The notes: generated by a model from the letters alone, not told the origin. Positions 6,283-14,763 are shown, counted from the first letter of the stretch. The stretch is DNA of 16,249 nucleotides from CAZYTO01 sp964650405 (GCA_964650405.1 CAZYTO010000117.1:1-16249); one strand, 5' to 3'. Numbers and translations: made by a program.

Positions 6283-8300
6283 GCGTCCAGCACGCGGATG
6301 GGCAGGACGATGGCTTGCAGGCCGTCGAACTGCAGGCGCCTCTGGATGGCGTTCGGCGTCTCGTTGTGGAGGATTCGGTAGTACCACTTCTCTTCGCGGA
6401 AGATGAGGCGGCCCATGAAGAAGATGGCCCGAGGGTACTCCTCCGAGATGATGCGGCAGATCTCCGTCACCGTATCCACGGGCTCGGTGCCGATGCCCAT
6501 CCGGTAGTCGGCGTTCATGCCCTGGCTGCGCGCCCACATCACGTACTTCTCCAAGTTCGTCCGCGTCTCGTCCTCCAGCCGTTCCATCTCGTCCGCGCCC
6601 TTGAAGCTGCCGGAGTCGACCACCGCGGCGCTGACGAAGATGAAGTTCCGGAACATGCGTGGGAAGAGCCGGTGGATGGACAGCACCTCATGAATGCCGA
6701 ACCCGGAGAAGGACTTGACCATGATGACCGCGGTGGGCAGGTTCTTGTCCATTGGCGCGGGCTCGGCCGGGTTCGCGGAGGCAGGAAGGTCGGAGAGGAT
6801 CTCGTCGAGGCTGCGCAGTCCCTGGCGCACGGTCTGGTAGTGCTTGTGGATGGCGAAGGCGACGAGGATGAGGATGGTCGTGATGACCAGCGTGATCCAC
6901 CCGCCCTCGGCGAATTTCTCGAAGATGGTCACGCCGAGGATGGACAGGCAGAGGATGAGTCCCGTGCCGTGGATGGCCAGGCGCTGTTTCCACTTCTGCT
7001 CCGTCTTGCGGTCCTGGATCCAGTGCTTGGACATGCCCAGGAGCGAGAGGGAGAAGGTGATGAACACGTTGATGGAGTACATGACCACCAGCGTGGCGAT
7101 GTCGCCGTGCGTGTACAGGAGTGCGGCCAGTGCCGCGGCGCCCATCATGAGGATCCCGTCCTGGGTGACCAGGCGGTCGCTGAGCTGGGCGAAGCGGTGG
7201 GGCATCCAGGAGTCGATGGCCATGTTCGACAGGATGCGCGGCCCGTCCAGGAAGCCCGCCTGCGCAGCCACGAACAGCAGTGCGGCCTCGGTGACAAGGG
7301 TCAGGACCACGAGACCCGTGCCCAGCGGCCAGTGTCCGAAGTGGAAGCCGCTGAAGAGGTTCGTGAGGAGGACGGCGTTCATCGTCTTCCCCTCCACCGG
7401 CCGGGAGTTGGTCAAGAGGTAGCCGAACATGATCCCGCCGGCGGTGAAGGCGAGCGAGGTGGCCATGAGCAGCATCGTCTTCCGGGCCGTGAGGATGCGC
7501 GGCTCGCGCAGCATGGACACGCCGTTCGAGACCGCTTCGATGCCGGTGTACGTGCCGCCGCCCATGGAGTAGGCGCGCAGGACGAGCAAGAGCAGCGGCA
7601 CCATGCCCAGCGTCTGGGCCGTGGCATGGAAGTCGTGCGCCGCGCCGTGGAAGATCTCCGGCATGGCCCCGGCGTGGCGCAGCAGGGCGTAGCCGATCAT
7701 GGCCACGTGCATGACGAGGAAGGCGATGAAGATGGGTGTGAGGAACTTGACCGACTCCTTCACGCCGCGCAGGTTCAGCACCACCAGGAAGGCCAGGAGG
7801 AGGATCTCCACCGGCATCTTGTAGTGATGGAACTGCATGGGCAGGAACGAGAAGATCTGCTCGCAGCCGTCGGAGATGGATACGGTAATGGTGAGGACGT
7901 AATCGACCAGCAGGGCGCAGCCGGAGACGACACCGATGCGGTTGCCGAGGAGCTTCGTGGCCACGAGGTAGCCGCCGCCGCCGCCGGGAAAGAACTCGAT
8001 CATGTTCGCGTAGGCGGTGGAGATGATGAGGATCGTTACCGCGGTCATGGCCGTCAGGAGGATGGCCAGGTGCATGTGCCCGCCGAGAGCGCGATAGGCC
8101 TGGTCGGGACCGTACGCGGAGGAGGACAGGCCGTCGGCGCCGAGACCCACCCAGGCTAGGAAGGCCACGAGGGAAGTGTGGTGAAAGATCTCGGGGTCGG
8201 TGACGTTGCGGGCTTTGCCGATCACGATACGGCGGAGCTTGCGAAACCCTGTCGTCTGCTCGCCGTCGTGGTGATTACTGCCGGGCGTTTTCTCGTCCAT
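6279..8300 (-). CDS. APC-superfamily permease, KimA-like potassium transporter
   Basis: A 673-residue inner-membrane protein with a 43-residue cytoplasmic N-terminus, about 12 hydrophobic segments between roughly 44 and 495, and a soluble C-terminal region (about 500-673). The first helix reads WVGLGADGLSSSAYGPDQAY; Asp56 and Tyr63 have the spacing of Asp36 and Tyr43, which I recall as K+ ligands in Bacillus KimA (YdaO), and VDYVLT (Asp133-Tyr134) fits a second ligand pair. The C-terminal part has the alpha/beta look of a universal-stress-protein-like regulatory domain. KimA takes up K+ and is controlled by c-di-AMP; whether this one is cannot be seen. No ydaO-type riboswitch precedes it. A TAGAAT box (8326-8321) lies 20 bases before ATG 8300. 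Confidence 0.8.
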   Translation of the reverse strand: MDEKTPGSNHHDGEQTTGFRKLRRIVIGKARNVTDPEIFHHTSLVAFLAWVGLGADGLSSSAYGPDQAYRALGGHMHLAILLTAMTAVTILIISTAYANMIEFFPGGGGGYLVATKLLGNRIGVVSGCALLVDYVLTITVSISDGCEQIFSFLPMQFHHYKMPVEILLLAFLVVLNLRGVKESVKFLTPIFIAFLVMHVAMIGYALLRHAGAMPEIFHGAAHDFHATAQTLGMVPLLLLVLRAYSMGGGTYTGIEAVSNGVSMLREPRILTARKTMLLMATSLAFTAGGIMFGYLLTNSRPVEGKTMNAVLLTNLFSGFHFGHWPLGTGLVVLTLVTEAALLFVAAQAGFLDGPRILSNMAIDSWMPHRFAQLSDRLVTQDGILMMGAAALAALLYTHGDIATLVVMYSINVFITFSLSLLGMSKHWIQDRKTEQKWKQRLAIHGTGLILCLSILGVTIFEKFAEGGWITLVITTILILVAFAIHKHYQTVRQGLRSLDEILSDLPASANPAEPAPMDKNLPTAVIMVKSFSGFGIHEVLSIHRLFPRMFRNFIFVSAAVVDSGSFKGADEMERLEDETRTNLEKYVMWARSQGMNADYRMGIGTEPVDTVTEICRIISEEYPRAIFFMGRLIFREEKWYYRILHNETPNAIQRRLQFDGLQAIVLPIRVLDA

Positions 8301-8320
8301 GCGGGCTGCTGCGGCGGGCC

Positions 8321-8326
8321 ATTCTA
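8321..8326 (-). promoter_or_regulatory. -10-like box TAGAAT upstream of KimA-like gene
   Basis: TAGAAT on the minus strand, 20 bases before ATG 8300, allowing a leader of roughly a dozen bases. The same hexamer precedes two other leftward genes. No good -35 is visible in the GC-rich sequence upstream. Confidence 0.3.
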
Positions 8327-8355
8327 GACGAAGGCTTCGGGAGCGGGGAGGAAAA

Positions 8356-8399
8356 GACGGGTACCGGGTGACGGGTACCGGGGGGCGGGGGGCCGGGGG
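8356..8399 (+). repeat. Tandem GACGGGTACCGGG pair and G-quadruplex motif
   Basis: GACGGGTACCGGG occurs at 8356-8368 and again at 8370-8382. It runs into G-tracts at 8373-8375, 8380-8385, 8387-8392 and 8395-8399 separated by 1-4 bases, which satisfies the G3+N1-7 quadruplex pattern on the plus strand. It lies between divergent promoters of the permease and the Fur-type regulator. The GGTGACGGG wording links it to the element after the regulator gene. Confidence 0.6.
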
Positions 8400-8413
8400 C
8401 GAGTGCGGCAGCG

Positions 8414-8449
8414 TCTCTAACCACTAATCTTCTAACTACTCACTTTCTG
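8414..8449. repeat. AGTGGTTAG-family repeat, single arm
   Basis: On the minus strand this reads AGTAGTTAG, a short AAGATT spacer, then AGTGGTTAG: the same paired-unit design as each arm of the elements at 12377 and 14005. Here only one arm is present and the flanking genes diverge, so terminator function is unlikely at this copy. Confidence 0.6.
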
Positions 8450-8507
8450 TCCGCCGTCCCAACCTTCCGTTTACGCTGCTTGACGAGCGGCGGTTCCGCG
8501 GAGAAGC

Positions 8508-8519
8508 TTGTTATAACAA
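8508..8519. promoter_or_regulatory. TTGTTATAACAA palindrome, candidate PerR/Fur operator
   Basis: A perfect 12-bp palindrome in an otherwise GC-rich region, directly ahead of and overlapping the A of ATG 8519 of a PerR/Fur-type gene. It contains TATAAC, a possible -10. PerR-type boxes are AT-rich inverted repeats (TTATAAT-N-ATTATAA), so autoregulation is a fair inference. Confidence 0.5.
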
Positions 8520-8974
8520 TGAATCGGTCCAGGGAGGCGCTCCAGACCCGGGTGAATAACATGGTGGAGCGGTGCCGCGAGGTGGGCATGAACGTGACTC
8601 CGCAGCGCATCGCCATCTACCGGGCCCTGTTGCAGTCGGAGGAGCACCCCACGCCCGAAGCGCTCTTTCGTGTCGTCTCACGCAAAATGCCGTCGCTGTC
8701 GCTGGCCACGATCTACAAGACCCTCGACGCCTTCGCCGCGGTCGGGCTCATTCGCGCCGTTCCCGTGGTGAGCGAAAAACGCCGCTTCGACGCCAACCTG
8801 GATCCCCACCATCACCTCGTCTGTTCTTCCTGCGGCGAGATCCGCGACTACTACACTCACGACTACGACGCGCTGATCCCCAACCGGCCGGTGAACGGAT
8901 TCAGCCCCCAGGCCGTCAGCGTGAACATCACCGGCATCTGTGCCGCCTGCCGCAAGGAAAAGCGGGTGGGTTGA
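8519..8974 (+). CDS. Fur-superfamily regulator, PerR-like
   Basis: A 151-residue metal-dependent repressor. The N-terminal winged helix has NVTPQRIAIYRALLQSEEHPT and SLATIYKTLDAFAAVGLI. The C-terminal dimer domain has RRFDANLDPHHHLVCSSCGE and CAAC. Cys102/105 and Cys141/144 (numbered from 8519) form the structural zinc site. The His of EHPT, the Asp of RRFD and the HHH cluster match the PerR regulatory site (His37, Asp85, His91/93), so peroxide or iron sensing is likely. ATG 8519 overlaps a palindrome; if TATAAC (8512-8517) is the -10, transcription starts past that ATG and ATG 8561 becomes the likely start, giving 137 residues and a typical family N-terminus. Confidence 0.88.
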   Translation: MNRSREALQTRVNNMVERCREVGMNVTPQRIAIYRALLQSEEHPTPEALFRVVSRKMPSLSLATIYKTLDAFAAVGLIRAVPVVSEKRRFDANLDPHHHLVCSSCGEIRDYYTHDYDALIPNRPVNGFSPQAVSVNITGICAACRKEKRVG

Positions 8975-8978
8975 AGTG

Positions 8979-9059
8979 GGTTGCGGGGTTGCGAGGTGAC
9001 GGGGCGCGAGGGGGCGGCCTCCGCACAGAACGACCCCGCAACCTCGTAACCCCGCAACC
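8979..9059. repeat. Large imperfect inverted repeat of GGTTGCG/GGTGACG words
   Basis: GGTTGCGGGGTTGCGAGG (8979-8996) pairs with CCTCGTAACCCCGCAACC (9042-9059), 17 of 18 positions matching, around a 45-base loop. Further GTGACGGGG (8996-9004 region) and CCCCGTCACC (9058-9066 region) words extend the pattern. The arms are built from 7-8-base variants of one word. It starts five bases after the regulator's stop. No U-tract follows. Confidence 0.65.
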
Positions 9060-9123
9060 CCGTCACCGCGATTAGCGACAGCGACTGGCGATCGTCGACC
9101 AGCCACCAGCGCCCAGCGAGAGG

Positions 9124-9129
9124 TAAACT
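9124..9129 (+). promoter_or_regulatory. -10-like box TAAACT, 8 bases before TTG 9138
   Basis: The same hexamer that precedes the binding-protein gene, followed by eight bases and the TTG start. GAGAGG just upstream lies too far (about 15 bases) to be an efficient Shine-Dalgarno, which favours leaderless initiation. Confidence 0.4.
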
Positions 9130-9137
9130 GCCCATCG

Positions 9138-10118
9138 TTGCGAGTCGTCATTCCGGGAGGCAGCGGCCAGGTGGGGATCGTGCTCGCGCGGGCCTTCGCC
9201 CGCGGCGGTCACGACGTGGTGATCATCAGCCGGTCGCCGCGCCACGCGCAGCCGTGGCGGGAGGCGGGATGGGAGGCACTGGTCGGCGAAGCCGACGGTG
9301 CGGATGTGGTCATCAACCTCGCCGGCCGGAGCGTGAACTGCCGCTATGGTCCCGCCAACCGCCGCGAGATCATGGACTCGCGGGTCGAGACGACGCACGC
9401 CGTGGGGAAAGCCATCGCAAATGCCGCAGCGCCGCCGCGGGTCTGGCTGCAGGCCAGCACGGCCACCATTTACGCGCACCGCTTCGACGCGCCGAATGAC
9501 GACGTCACCGGCATCCTCGGTGGGCAGGAGCCGGACGCTCCCGATACGTGGAACTTCTCCATCGACGTGGCTCGGGCCTGGGAAGCGGCGGCCGATGAAG
9601 CGCAGATACCACGGACCCGGCTGGTGAAGCTCCGCTCGGCGATGATCATGAACGCCGACCGTGGCAGCATCTTCGACACGCTCCTCACGCTCGTCCGCCG
9701 CAGCCTTGGCGGAACGGCGGCTTCCGGGCGGCAATTCATCTCCTGGATTCACCACGCCGATTTCGTGGCCGCGGTGGAGTGGATCCTCGGGCACGACGAG
9801 CTTTCCGGCGCGATCAGCATCGCCGCGCCGCATCCGCTGCCGAACCGAGAGTTCATGCGCGCCCTGCGCGAGGCCTGGGGCGCGCGGATCGGTCTTCCGG
9901 CCGCGCGCTGGATGCTGGAAATCGGCGCGTTCGTCATGCGCAGCGAGACGGAGCTGATCCTGAAGAGCCGCCGGGTCGTGCCGCGGCGCCTCACCGAATC
10001 GGGCTTCCTCTTCCGCCATCCGGAGTGGCCGGAGGCGGCGCGCACGTTGTGCGCGGAGTGGCGCGCATTACAATCCGCGCCGCATGGCCTACAAGACACT
10101 GCAGGTGGAGGAGCGTGA
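9138..10118 (+). CDS. TIGR01777-family NAD(P)-dependent epimerase (SDR)
   Basis: A cytoplasmic extended short-chain dehydrogenase of 326 residues, slightly longer than the usual ~300. The Rossmann entry RVVIPGGSGQVG is at residues 2-13, INLAGRSVN follows, then the RWTxxxKxxIxxSR-like stretch YGPANRREIMDSRVETT. The LQASTATIYAH strand occupies the place of the catalytic Ser/Tyr segment. QFISWIHHADFVAAVEWIL and the C-terminal VPRRLTESGFLFRHPE (DUF1731-like) are family signatures. Substrate is unknown for the family. The TTG start is imposed by the absence of another start before the Rossmann strand. The C-terminus overlaps the next gene by 35 bases, in another frame. Confidence 0.88.
   Translation: MRVVIPGGSGQVGIVLARAFARGGHDVVIISRSPRHAQPWREAGWEALVGEADGADVVINLAGRSVNCRYGPANRREIMDSRVETTHAVGKAIANAAAPPRVWLQASTATIYAHRFDAPNDDVTGILGGQEPDAPDTWNFSIDVARAWEAAADEAQIPRTRLVKLRSAMIMNADRGSIFDTLLTLVRRSLGGTAASGRQFISWIHHADFVAAVEWILGHDELSGAISIAAPHPLPNREFMRALREAWGARIGLPAARWMLEIGAFVMRSETELILKSRRVVPRRLTESGFLFRHPEWPEAARTLCAEWRALQSAPHGLQDTAGGGA
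10069..10074 (+). promoter_or_regulatory. -10-like box TACAAT with TTGTGC, ahead of ATG 10084
   Basis: TACAAT lies nine bases before ATG 10084, inside the end of the preceding gene. TTGTGC at 10047-10052 is 16 bases upstream and could be its -35. No Shine-Dalgarno lies between the box and the ATG. Confidence 0.4.
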
Positions 10119-10856
10119 CGGCGTCGTCTCGATCACCCTCGCCCGTCCCGACGTCCACAACGCCTTCAACGACGAGCTGATCGCCGAGGCCGTCGACCTG
10201 TTCGGCTCGATCGGCAGCCGGGACGGGCGCGCCGTCGTGCTGCGCGGAACCGGGCCGAACTTCTGCGCGGGCGCGGACCTGAACTGGATGTCGCGCATGG
10301 TCAGCTACACCCGCGAGGAGAACGTCCGCGACTCCTCGCTGCTGGCGAAGATGTACGCCCTCCTCGACGAATGCCCGCTGCCGGTCATCGGCCGCATCCA
10401 GGGGGCGGCCATCGGTGGCGGCGCCGGGCTCGTGGCGGTGTGCGACATGGCCATTGCCGCGAAGGACTGCAAGTTCGCGCTCTCCGAGGTGAAACTGGGC
10501 ATCCTGCCGGCCGTGATCTCGCCGTACGTCATCGGCAAGATCGGGCCGTCGCATGCCCGGGCTCTCTTCCTCACCGGAGAGCGGTTCGACGCTGAGCGCG
10601 CCCTGCGTATCGGCCTCGTGCACCGGATCGCTGACGACCTCGACGCCGCGGTGGGCGAGACGCTAAAGCAGCTCGGCAGCTCTGGTCCCGAAGCGGTTCG
10701 GGAATGCAAGAAGCTCATCGCGTACGTGAGCACGCACGAGCGGGCGGACGCGATTCCGTACACTATCGACGCCATCGCCACGCGCCGTGTCAGCGCCGAG
10801 GGACAGGCCGGTATGAAGGCGTTCCTGGCGAAGGAAAAGGCGCCGTGGGCGAAGTC

Positions 10857-10860
<4 letters not shown>
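10084..10860 (+). CDS. liuC: Enoyl-CoA hydratase, methylglutaconyl-CoA hydratase (LiuC) type
   Basis: A crotonase-fold protein of 258 residues expected to hydrate 3-methylglutaconyl-CoA to HMG-CoA in leucine breakdown. NFCAGADLNWM (59-69) forms the first oxyanion-hole segment and is the wording of LiuC/GnyH proteins. GGGAGLVAVCDMAIAA (111-126) forms the second. Glu135 in SEVKLGILPAVISPYV corresponds to crotonase Glu164, whereas the Glu144 position is Gly, as in LiuC-type proteins. Its TGA overlaps the GTG of a biotin carboxylase (GTGA), matching the enzyme one step earlier in the pathway. A different short-chain enoyl-CoA hydratase is possible but less likely. Confidence 0.85.
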
Positions 10861-12344
<1,484 letters not shown>

Positions 12345-12352
12345 GAGGATTG

Positions 12353-12435
12353 AGTGGTTAGGAAATGCAGAAGACCAGTGGTTAGAAGAAAGTGGTTAGG
12401 GGCTTCTCCTCTTAACCACTCGCCTTCTAACCACT
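12353..12435. repeat. AGTGGTTAG-family hairpin between convergent genes
   Basis: AGTGGTTAG occurs at 12353-12361, 12377-12385 and 12391-12399; its complement TAACCACT at 12413-12420 and CTAACCACT at 12427-12435. The two-unit left arm (12377-12399) pairs with the two-unit right arm (12412-12435) around a loop of about 12 bases. It lies between the ends of the biotin carboxylase and TonB-family genes and probably ends transcription from both sides. The last unit contains the TonB gene's stop codon. Confidence 0.75.
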
Positions 12436-13143
12436 TACCTTCTCTTTTGCCAGCCGGAACGAGATGCGGATCTCGTGGACGACCTCGCGGGCGGCGCCGG
12501 CGTAGATGAGCGGCTCGAAGCGCCACTTCCGGATGGCGGCCATGGCCGCTTCGTCGAACATCAGCCAGCTCGCTGGCTCGACGACCGATACGTCGTTCAC
12601 CAGGCCGTCCTTTCCCACGATGTAACGGACGACGGTGTCGCCCTCGGCCCGCGCCTTGCGCGCGGCCTCGGGGTAGGCGGGGTAGTCCATGGCCAGGACG
12701 GCCATCGGCAGCAGGCCGCCGATGCCGAAGTGGATGCGGCCGTCGCCTTCCAGGATGCCGCCGGCCACTCCCGTCACGACCGCGCCCGGCTCTCCGTCGG
12801 CCTTGCCGGTCTGTTCGCTCTTCTCGGCGAATTCGTTCGTTTCGATAGGCGGCGCGGGGACGGCGTCCGGCACGGTTCGCGGCACCACCGGCGGGGCCTC
12901 GGGCTTCTTCGGCGGCGTGATCGGCTTATCCACTCCCTGCGGCAACGGCGGAAGGGCGCCGCTGTCGCCGACGAGGAGGTAGGACATGATCAGTTTCGGC
13001 GGGTGGTCCGGGAACGAGACGTGGGCGCTGAGGAGGAACAGTGTGATGGCCATCGCATGCAGCCCAACGGAGAGCGGCAGCGTTTCGAACCGAAGACGGC
13101 GGTGGCTCGCGGCGAGCGCACCGCGGGCGACGGTCTCGAACAT
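12427..13143 (-). CDS. TonB-family protein
   Basis: A 238-residue protein with TonB architecture: a membrane anchor (LPLSVGLHAMAITLFLLSAH, about 22-41), a proline-rich periplasmic linker (PPLPQGVDKPITPPKKPEAPP ... PAPP) and a TonB C-terminal domain with MDYPAYPEAARKARAEGD and DEAAMAAIRKWRFEP. It should couple proton-motive force to outer-membrane receptors, though ExbB/ExbD are not nearby. ATG 13143 is chosen since the frame upstream lacks sense; AAGG lies within 15 bases and TATGAT (13164-13159) can be the -10. The final codons read AAG GTA AGT GGT TAG: Ser, Gly and the stop come from an AGTGGTTAG repeat unit. Confidence 0.88.
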   Translation of the reverse strand: MFETVARGALAASHRRLRFETLPLSVGLHAMAITLFLLSAHVSFPDHPPKLIMSYLLVGDSGALPPLPQGVDKPITPPKKPEAPPVVPRTVPDAVPAPPIETNEFAEKSEQTGKADGEPGAVVTGVAGGILEGDGRIHFGIGGLLPMAVLAMDYPAYPEAARKARAEGDTVVRYIVGKDGLVNDVSVVEPASWLMFDEAAMAAIRKWRFEPLIYAGAAREVVHEIRISFRLAKEKVSG

Positions 13144-13196
13144 GGCCTCGTGCCTTGCATCATACTCCGCTCGAATGGAGTGGACGGAGGCGTGAC

Positions 13197-14003
13197 ATGA
13201 GGAAGGTGATGCTGCTGGCACTGGCGGTCGCGGCGATGTCCGCGGCCCCGAAACCGAAGAGCGTCCGTCTCGAGGACCTCACCTGGCAGGAGGCGGAGAA
13301 GGCGCTGACGCCGGACACGGTGGTGGTCATCCCGCTCGGCGCCGGGTCCAAGGAGCACGGACCGCACTTGAAGCTCAAGAACGACCTGCTCATGGCCGAC
13401 GCCCTCGCCGCACGGGTGGCGGAGGCGCGCGAGGTCGTCCTCGCTCCCACCATCAATTACAGCTACTACCCTGCGTTTCTCGAATACCCCGGCTCGACGT
13501 CGCTGCGGCTGGAGACGGCGCGCGACATGGTGGTCGACATCTGCCGCTCGCTGGCACGCTACGGGCCGAAGCGCTTCTACATCCTCAACACCGGCATCTC
13601 GACCCTGCGCATGCTGCCCGCCGCGGCGGAGATCCTGAAGGCGGACGGCATCCTCCTGCGCTACACCGACCTCCACGTGACCGGGCCGGTGGAGGCGCCG
13701 ATCCGGAAGGAGGAGGGAGGCACGCACGCGGACGAGATCGAGACGTCGATGATGCTGTACCTGGCGCCCGAGTCGGTCGACATGAAGAAGGCGGTGAAGG
13801 ACTACCACGGCGACGCTCCGGGCGGGCTCACCCGCGACCCGCACGGCAAGGGCGTCTACTCGCCGACAGGCGCGTGGGGAGACCCGACGCTGGCCACGCG
13901 TGAGAAGGGCAGGATCGTGACCGAGGCGCTGGTGAAGGCGATCGTGGGCGAGATCGACGCGCTGCGCGCCGCCTCGCCTCCGGCCACCGCCCCGGGCCAA
14001 TAG
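13197..14003 (+). CDS. Exported creatininase-family protein
   Basis: A 268-residue protein with a short signal peptide (MRKVMLLALAVAAMSAAPKP), so probably periplasmic. The creatininase fold shows in VVIPLGAGSKEHGPHLKLKND (43-63) and GGTHADEIETSMML (174-187). Canonical members have E-Q-H-GPHLP and N-G-H-G-G-N; here the first reads K-E-H-GPHL and the second place reads NTGIST (131-136), lacking the usual His. Asp63, His177 and Glu180/182 remain. The metal site is therefore altered, and catalysis on creatinine is doubtful; amide or lactone hydrolysis on another substrate is possible. GGAGG at 13186-13190 is six bases before ATG 13197 and fixes the start. It diverges from the TonB-family gene over 53 bases. 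Confidence 0.85.
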   Translation: MRKVMLLALAVAAMSAAPKPKSVRLEDLTWQEAEKALTPDTVVVIPLGAGSKEHGPHLKLKNDLLMADALAARVAEAREVVLAPTINYSYYPAFLEYPGSTSLRLETARDMVVDICRSLARYGPKRFYILNTGISTLRMLPAAAEILKADGILLRYTDLHVTGPVEAPIRKEEGGTHADEIETSMMLYLAPESVDMKKAVKDYHGDAPGGLTRDPHGKGVYSPTGAWGDPTLATREKGRIVTEALVKAIVGEIDALRAASPPATAPGQ

Positions 14004-14004
14004 A

Positions 14005-14080
14005 AGTGGTTAGTGGTTAGAAGATAAGTGGTTAGGGGTTGGGAGAGTGGCGTCTCCTGACCACTCACTTTCTAACCATT
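14005..14080. repeat. AGTGGTTAG-family hairpin between convergent genes
   Basis: AGTGGTTAG units at 14005-14013, 14012-14020 (overlapping) and 14027-14035 face degenerate complements CTGACCACT (14057-14065) and CTAACCATT (14072-14080). Arms of about 24 bases pair with a few mismatches around a loop of about 20 bases. It begins one base after the creatininase-family stop and ends 17 bases before the GH25 stop, so a two-way terminator role is plausible. Confidence 0.7.
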
Positions 14081-14097
14081 AAAACCACAGATGGGAT

Positions 14098-14736
14098 TCA
14101 CGGCCGCAGCGGCCACTTCTTCTTCAACTGGGACTGGCTGCCGTTGTAGCTGTCGCGGTCGCAGGCGATGCCGGCCGTGGTGTGCGGCTGCGGTCCGGAC
14201 GTGCCGTCGGTGAATTGCCAGAGGACGAAAGCCGGCCAGAGGCTGGGCAGGGCCGGCGTGGTGACGTTGGAGTACTGGGCGATCCACAGCGGGCAGCTCG
14301 CCAGCGTCGACGAACCCTGCTGGGAGGCGGCGGTGAGGAGCGAGCTGCCGTAGATCAGCGGGACGAAGCCGAACCGCCCCTGGAAGGCGATGATGAACTG
14401 CTCGGCCTGATCGAGGGACATGGTGTTCGTGCTGTTGGTCTCGTAATCGAGGGCCACCAGGTCCGTAGGGCGCAGGTCGGCCGCGTTGGCGAAGTTGTCG
14501 AGCTGCTGCCCGACATCCGCGGCCGTGCCGAAGTGGTAACCGCCCCACAGCAGGCCGAGTTGATCCGCCTGGGCGCGCCGGGTGAGGTAGAGCGGATCGA
14601 CGAACGTCGCCCCTTCCGTCACCTTGTGGATGATGGCCACCACGCCTTCGGTCTGGGCCTGGGCCAGGTCGAGATTGTCGTTGTGATTGATGTCGACGAC
14701 GCCGTTGAACATCCTCGTCCCTCGCTTCTTCGCCAC
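14098..14736 (-). CDS. GH25-family lysozyme-like glycoside hydrolase
   Basis: A 212-residue TIM-barrel muramidase-like protein. Asp15 in GVVDINHND and the Asp97-x-Glu99 pair in LVALDYET match the catalytic residues of GH25 (Asp9, Asp98, Glu100 in Cellosyl, as I recall them). IHKVTEGATFVDP, WGGYHFG and the closing WPAFVLWQFTDG strand are also typical. No signal peptide or wall-binding domain is present, so export, if any, is not Sec-dependent. GTG 14736 follows TAGAAT by seven bases; ATG 14712 has GAGGG seven bases ahead and gives a usual family start. Both are possible. It follows the two permease genes by about 27 bases but probably has its own promoter. Confidence 0.85.
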   Translation of the reverse strand: MAKKRGTRMFNGVVDINHNDNLDLAQAQTEGVVAIIHKVTEGATFVDPLYLTRRAQADQLGLLWGGYHFGTAADVGQQLDNFANAADLRPTDLVALDYETNSTNTMSLDQAEQFIIAFQGRFGFVPLIYGSSLLTAASQQGSSTLASCPLWIAQYSNVTTPALPSLWPAFVLWQFTDGTSGPQPHTTAGIACDRDSYNGSQSQLKKKWPLRP

Positions 14737-14743
14737 GGCCGTG

Positions 14744-14749
14744 ATTCTA
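14744..14749 (-). promoter_or_regulatory. -10-like box TAGAAT, 7 bases before GTG 14736
   Basis: TAGAAT then CACGGCC then GTG on the minus strand, the same geometry as at 1366-1353. Alternatively it drives a short leader carrying the GAGGG site used by ATG 14712. Confidence 0.4.
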
Positions 14750-14763
14750 CCCCGGCGTCCTGT

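Noticed and set aside
6283..6537. N-terminal extension of the methyltransferase into the permease gene
   Set aside because: The extra 85 residues are His/Pro/Arg-rich shadow sequence of the permease gene; the GTGA overlap at 6282-6279 gives a natural start.
6315..8159. Long rightward open frame of 614 codons opposite the permease gene
   Set aside because: It mirrors the KimA-like gene, is rich in His/Glu/Asp/Arg/Val as expected of antisense to a membrane protein in a GC-rich genome, and shows no family features.
8301..8518. Possible ydaO-type c-di-AMP riboswitch upstream of the KimA-like gene
   Set aside because: The leader before ATG 8300 is at most a few tens of bases from the likely -10, and the upstream region is low-complexity repeat with none of the riboswitch's conserved elements.
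12353..12435. CRISPR array
   Set aside because: Repeat units are only nine bases, spacers vary from 5 to 15 bases and units occur in both orientations; no cas genes are nearby.
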